Assembly (NCBI GenBank): GCA_014654775.1
Contig: JACVZW010000071.1
Span: 122,465-186,464 of the forward strand
Direction of reading: 5' to 3'
Source of the DNA: Paracoccaceae bacterium
GTDB lineage: Bacteria; Pseudomonadota; Alphaproteobacteria; Rhodobacterales; Rhodobacteraceae
DNA: 64,000 nucleotides
Shown: positions 60,417 to 64,000 of the stretch, piece after piece
Layout of the letters: every line of letters begins with the position of its first letter
Numbering within the stretch: the first letter of the stretch is position 1
Notes under the pieces: generated by a model
Database searches by the model: none
What the model saw: the letters and a program-made list of their open reading frames with translations, nothing else
What the model was told of the DNA's origin: nothing
Position numbers and translations under genes: made by a program

Positions 60417-61570
60417 CGGAACAGCATGGGCCGCGCGTCCACCCATCCCCCTTCGGCCTTGGCCGAGGCCACCGCCGCATGGATCGCCGCGATGGACCGC
60501 AGCCCATCCTCCGCCGTGGGGAACAGCGTCACTGCCGGGTCCGGCACCCGCCCCTCGGCCTCTGCCAGCAGGCTTTCGGCCAGATCGCGGTAGATATTGC
60601 CAAAGGCCAGTGGCATCCCCTCCGCATGGCCCACCGTCACCCGGCTGGCCCGATCCGCCTCGGGTGACAGGTTGCCCTCGCCCCGCTCGATCACCTGCAA
60701 CCGCTGCCCCAGCGGCATGTAATACAACTGGTTCGGCTGCTCCTGCGCCCAGCGCAGGCCCCCCGTCTCGCCAAAGACCTGAATGGTCAGCCCGTGCTGC
60801 CGCCCTATAGCAACGGACGAGGTCCACAACCGCCCCACCGCGCCCCCATCCATGCGGAAGTTGACCATCGCGTCATCCTCCAGCACCCGGCTCGGCAGGC
60901 AGGACGCGAAGTCCGACGACAGCCGCGCCACCTCCTGCCCTGTCACGAAAGACGCCATATGCAGCGCGTGGATGCCGCAATCGGCAAACTGCGCCGAGAC
61001 CCCCGCCTGCGCCGGGTCATAGCGCCAGCGCACGCGCGGATTGTCGGCATCCGCCGCATTGGCATGGTGGCCATGGGCAAATTCCGCCACCACCAGCCGC
61101 ACCTTGCCGATATCGCCCCGCGCCACCATCGCCCGCATGTGGCGCACCAGCGCATAGCCGGTATAGCCGTAATTCACCGCGCAGATGCGCCCCATCCGGC
61201 GGGCGGTCAGGACAAGGTCCTCGGCCTCAGCTTCCGTCACCGTCATGGGCTTTTCGCACAGCACATGGATGCCCGCCTCAAGGAAGGCCTTGGAAATCTC
61301 GTAATGCGTTGCATTGGGCGTGGCCACGGTGACCAGATCGATCTTGTCCGCCCGGCCCCGTTCCCCCTCCAGCATCTCGCGCCAGTCGCCATAGGCACGG
61401 TCCGCCGCCACACCCAGCTCCTGCGCGAAGGCCCGTCCCCCCGCCGGATCGGCATCCAGCGCGCCTGCGACAAAGGCGAAATGCCCGTCCAGCCCTGCCG
61501 CGATGCGATGCGCGGGCCCGATCTGGCTGCCCTTGCCGCCGCCGATCATCCCCCAGTTCAAGCGTTTCAT
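60413..61570 (-). CDS. Gfo/Idh/MocA family oxidoreductase
   Basis: A 385-residue NAD(P)-dependent sugar or inositol dehydrogenase. The cofactor fold is WGMIGGGKGSQIGPAHRIAA, with VATPNATHYEISKAFLEAGI and HVLCEKPMTVTEAEAEDLVL. The C-terminal substrate domain includes FADCGIHALHMASFVTGQEV with the catalytic DCGIH, where the family usually has D-x-G-x-H. It is the last gene of the divergent arm with iolE and the other dehydrogenase; the substrate is probably an inositol or keto-inositol. Confidence 0.9.
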   Translation of the reverse strand: MKRLNWGMIGGGKGSQIGPAHRIAAGLDGHFAFVAGALDADPAGGRAFAQELGVAADRAYGDWREMLEGERGRADKIDLVTVATPNATHYEISKAFLEAGIHVLCEKPMTVTEAEAEDLVLTARRMGRICAVNYGYTGYALVRHMRAMVARGDIGKVRLVVAEFAHGHHANAADADNPRVRWRYDPAQAGVSAQFADCGIHALHMASFVTGQEVARLSSDFASCLPSRVLEDDAMVNFRMDGGAVGRLWTSSVAIGRQHGLTIQVFGETGGLRWAQEQPNQLYYMPLGQRLQVIERGEGNLSPEADRASRVTVGHAEGMPLAFGNIYRDLAESLLAEAEGRVPDPAVTLFPTAEDGLRSIAAIHAAVASAKAEGGWVDARPMLFR

Positions 61571-61582
61571 GCGTTCCGCCCC

Positions 61583-62467
61583 CTAAAACCCTATGGATGC
61601 AAGATAGTCCCGGTTCGCCCGCGCGTCATCGACGGGCGAGGTCGGCCCCGCCGGATCGCAATCCTGCTCCACCGTGCACCAGCCTTCGAACCCCGCCTCC
61701 AGCAGGATCTGCCGCACGGCGGGGAAATCCACATCCCCCTTGCCCAGATTGCAGAAAATGCCCTCCGCGCAGGCGTCGTAGAACCCTGTCCGCGCCGCCA
61801 CGGCGCGCGCCTTTACAACCGGGTCGATATCCTTGAAATGCATATAGGAAATCCGCCCCACATGCCGCTTCATAAAGGTCACGGGATCATAGCCCGCATA
61901 GGAATGATGGCCCGTGTCGAAGCAGATCTTCAGCAGGTCGTCGTCGATCTCCTGCAGCAGCCGCTCCAACTCCGGCTCGAAATCGATGAAGCCCGCCGCA
62001 TGGGCATGGATGCCCACCGTCAGCCCCTGATCCGCCCCCAATTCGGCCACGCGGCGAATGCGGTCCACGAACCCCGCCCATTCCTCCGCCCCCATCTGTT
62101 CGGCCTCCGCCGCCCGCCCCGCCGTTGGCGCGCGGCGTGGCGAGATGGAATCGATCAGCACCAGATGCCGCGCCCCATGCGCCACCAGCGCCTTGCAGGT
62201 CCGGACCGAGGCATCCCAGACCTCGCTCCATTTGCCCGGATCGTGGAAAGGCCGGAACACCACCCCCCCGATCAGCGTCAGCCCATGCTCCGCCAGCCCA
62301 TCCCCCAGTTCCACCGGGTCCTCCGGCATGAAACCGATGGGACCAAGTTCGATCCCCCGATATCCCGCCGCCGCACAGTCCGACAGGACCTTGCGCCACG
62401 CAGGGTTGCGCGGATCATCCGCGAATTCCACGCCCCATGAACAGGGCGCATTGCCGATCCGGATCAT
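61583..62467 (-). CDS. iolE: Inosose dehydratase-like TIM-barrel protein
   Basis: A 294-residue xylose-isomerase-like TIM barrel. It has the IolE opening IGNAPCSWGVEFADDPRNP, GIELGPIGFMPEDP, FDTGHHSYAGYDPVTF, and the metal site motif ISYMHFKDIDP; Glu and His ligands occur in these blocks. It dehydrates 2-keto-myo-inositol in relatives. Between the two dehydrogenase genes (12 and 10 bp apart) and so cotranscribed. The function is inferred from similarity. Confidence 0.88.
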   Translation of the reverse strand: MIRIGNAPCSWGVEFADDPRNPAWRKVLSDCAAAGYRGIELGPIGFMPEDPVELGDGLAEHGLTLIGGVVFRPFHDPGKWSEVWDASVRTCKALVAHGARHLVLIDSISPRRAPTAGRAAEAEQMGAEEWAGFVDRIRRVAELGADQGLTVGIHAHAAGFIDFEPELERLLQEIDDDLLKICFDTGHHSYAGYDPVTFMKRHVGRISYMHFKDIDPVVKARAVAARTGFYDACAEGIFCNLGKGDVDFPAVRQILLEAGFEGWCTVEQDCDPAGPTSPVDDARANRDYLASIGF

Positions 62468-62477
62468 TCCATTCCCC

Positions 62478-63578
62478 CTAAAGTTCCACCCAAACGCCCG
62501 ACGCCGCCGACTCCCACGCCGCCGCGATCACGCGATTGACTTCCATTCCGTCGCGGAAGGTGGGCCAGACGGCCCGCCCCGTCTCGATCGCCATCAGGAA
62601 ATCCCGCGCCTCGATGATGATCTGGTCCTGATAGCCCGTCCCATGCCCGGGTCCCTGACAGAAGGCGCGGTAATCCGGATGCTCCGGCCCCGTCAAAATC
62701 TTGCGAAACCCGCGCAGGCCCACGGGATCGTCGGCCTTGTAAAGCCAAAGCGCATTCTGATCCTCCTGATCAAAGCGGATCGCGCCCTTTGTCCCCACGA
62801 TTTCATAGGCATAGCCCATCTTCCGCCCCTGCGCGACGCGGCTGAAATGCAGATGCCCCATCGCGCCACCCGCAAAGCGGCACATGAACTGCCCGATATC
62901 GTCGTTGACCCTTCGCCCCTCTGCGCCGGGGCGGTCCGGGAACACCGTCCCCACATCCGCCGACAGCCGCGCAATCGGCCCGATCAGGGCCAGCGCCGCG
63001 TTGATCATATGCGGCGCAAGGTCCCCCATCGTGCCATTCGCCGCCCCGAAATTCCGCCACGTCGCAGGCCGTGCGCCGTCGGCATCGAAATCCTCGGTAT
63101 GTTCCCCCCGGAACCAGGTCACATCCCCGATCTCGCCCTGCGCCACCAAGGCGCGCGCGAATTGCGAGGCGGGGGTGCGGATATAGTTGAACCCCACCAT
63201 ATTGGGCAGCCCCGCCGCCTCAGCCGCCGCCACCATGGCGCGGCTGTCGGCAAGGTCCGCCCCCAGCGGCTTTTCGCAGAACACGGGCTTTCCCGCCGCA
63301 AAGGCGGCTTCCGCAATCGCGCGATGCGTCTCTTGCGGCGAGGCGATCACCACCGCCTCCACCCTCGGGTCCGCCACCAGCACGCGCCAATCCGCCGTCG
63401 CCCGGGCGAAGCCATATTCCGCCCGATACCGTTCCGCCGAGGTGTCAGAGGTCGCGCAGACCATTTCCAGCCGGGGCCGCAGCGTGGTGGCAAAGACCGC
63501 CCCCACCGCCGCCATCGCCACCGCATGGGCCTTGCCCATATAGCCGCCGCCGATGATCCCGATGCCAATCTCGCGCAT
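62478..63578 (-). CDS. Gfo/Idh/MocA family oxidoreductase (inositol dehydrogenase-like)
   Basis: A 366-residue NAD(P)-dependent dehydrogenase. Nucleotide fold IGIIGGGYMGKAHAVAMAAV, then VVIASPQETHRAIAEAAFAA and KPVFCEKPLGADLADSRAM. The substrate domain has GDLAPHMINAALALIGPI with the catalytic Asp-His pair and GYAYEIVGTKGAIRFDQE. First gene of the operon, GGAGGGGG before its ATG. It is separated from the kinase gene by the divergent promoter with the operator at 63600. A role in inositol or related polyol oxidation is likely. Confidence 0.9.
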   Translation of the reverse strand: MREIGIGIIGGGYMGKAHAVAMAAVGAVFATTLRPRLEMVCATSDTSAERYRAEYGFARATADWRVLVADPRVEAVVIASPQETHRAIAEAAFAAGKPVFCEKPLGADLADSRAMVAAAEAAGLPNMVGFNYIRTPASQFARALVAQGEIGDVTWFRGEHTEDFDADGARPATWRNFGAANGTMGDLAPHMINAALALIGPIARLSADVGTVFPDRPGAEGRRVNDDIGQFMCRFAGGAMGHLHFSRVAQGRKMGYAYEIVGTKGAIRFDQEDQNALWLYKADDPVGLRGFRKILTGPEHPDYRAFCQGPGHGTGYQDQIIIEARDFLMAIETGRAVWPTFRDGMEVNRVIAAAWESAASGVWVEL

Positions 63579-63599
63579 CGCGCCCCCTCCCCGGAAAAG

Positions 63600-63617
63600 T
63601 TTGCAACCGGTTGCAAA
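63600..63617. promoter_or_regulatory. LacI-family operator in the divergent inositol-type promoter
   Basis: TTTGCAACCGGTTGCAAA is a perfect 18-bp palindrome with the central CG of LacI-type sites. It lies 21 bp from the dehydrogenase start and about 80 bp from the kinase start, so it can control both. The LacI regulator gene at 59421 is the probable binder. That pairing is inferred. Confidence 0.85.
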
Positions 63618-63698
63618 ATGGGTATCCTGAACCCCGAACCCACGTCAATCGCAATCCCGGCCAAGCCTAGCAGAAAGCCCGCCCAAGAAAGGCAAATC

Positions 63699-64000
63699 AT
63701 GCACGCCCCCCTGCACCGCATGACGCTCAACCGCTTTGCGGTTCTTGGCCGCGTCGGGATGGACCTGATGGCCGATCCTCCCGGCACCCGCATCGAAGAG
63801 GCGCGCGCCTTCACCACCGCCATCGGCGGATCGGCGGGCAACATCGCCGTGGCGCTGGCGCGGCAAGACGCGCAGGCGGCGCTGATCTCTTGCATTTCCG
63901 ACGATGCCGTGGGCCGCTTCTGCGCCGCCGACCTTGCGCGCTATGGCGTTGACACCTCCCACCTCCGCCCCGTCGCAGGCGAGGCGCGCAATTCGCTGGC
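63699..64000 (+). CDS. iolC: PfkB family kinase, IolC-like (3' end outside window)
   Basis: The first about 100 codons of a ribokinase-fold kinase, cut by the window edge. It starts MHAPLHRMTLNRFAVLGRVG and continues with GMDLMADPPGTRIEEARAFT, then TAIGGSAGNIAVALARQDAQ, the PfkB N-terminal motif, and ISCISDDAVGRFCAADL. In relatives IolC phosphorylates 5-dehydro-2-deoxygluconate in inositol degradation. The start at 63699 has AAAGG before it; a second ATG at 63720 is possible. The remainder of the iol genes probably lies beyond the edge. Confidence 0.85.
   Translation, partial: MHAPLHRMTLNRFAVLGRVGMDLMADPPGTRIEEARAFTTAIGGSAGNIAVALARQDAQAALISCISDDAVGRFCAADLARYGVDTSHLRPVAGEARNSL

Overview
The window is high-GC DNA with the codon bias, operon style and gene content of an alphaproteobacterium of the Rhodobacterales (Rhodobacter/Gemmobacter/Tabrizicola-like). 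This placement rests on gene families recognised by reading, not on a database search. It looks chromosomal. I see no insertion sequence, phage genes or CRISPR array. There is one tRNA gene. Coding density is high, and many genes overlap by 4 bp (ATGA), which indicates tight operons.

Region by region. 1-6.7 kb: B12-dependent ribonucleotide reductase (cut by the window edge) behind an NrdR-type box, an EamA exporter, a Fur/Mur regulator with a second EamA exporter, and enolase. 6.7-19.2 kb: FAD amino-acid oxidase-like protein, DUF985 cupin, fatty-acid desaturase, RarD, AnmK, TyrS, a family III CoA transferase, and a cupin coupled to a large ferredoxin-ASKHA protein of the corrinoid-activating type. 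An ECF sigma/RskA anti-sigma pair next to a secreted fasciclin protein and a flavodoxin-fold oxidoreductase follow. 19.2-26.6 kb: tRNA-Gly(CCC), CHAP protein, RidA, the zwf-pgl-pgi operon, and a type I-secreted subtilase with a P-domain and RTX repeats. 26.6-36.7 kb: HNH protein, a CO-dehydrogenase-like molybdenum hydroxylase operon (G-S-L-M order, form II active-site loop), then a FIST sensor coupled to a PAS hybrid histidine kinase with a LuxR-type response regulator, and a small lytic transglycosylase. 36.7-49.7 kb: an MttB-family methyltransferase and a six-gene glycogen operon, glgP-glgB-glgC-glgA-glgX-pgm. 49.7-64 kb: NsrR-like Rrf2 regulator, membrane dipeptidase, the copper module copA-cueR with divergent copZ, a 43-residue Gln-rich ORF, TfoX-like protein, Ndk, ABC-F ATPase, L,D-transpeptidase and a small lipoprotein. 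It ends in an inositol-type catabolic locus (LacI regulator, two Gfo/Idh/MocA dehydrogenases, IolE, IolC) around a perfect 18-bp operator.

How the parts fit. Central carbon flow is well represented: Entner-Doudoroff/pentose phosphate entry, enolase, glycogen storage and inositol use. Three genes point to cobalamin dependence: NrdJ, the MttB-like methyltransferase and the RACo-like activator. Two loci suggest nitric-oxide sensing: the FIST/kinase pair, which resembles NosP/NahK, and the NsrR-like regulator behind an FNR-type box. Between genes there are at least three families of short dispersed elements: paired AT-rich palindromes at convergent gene ends, a GC-hairpin plus ATATTTG...AGATGAA box at three gene 3' ends, and a 48-bp repeat present twice.
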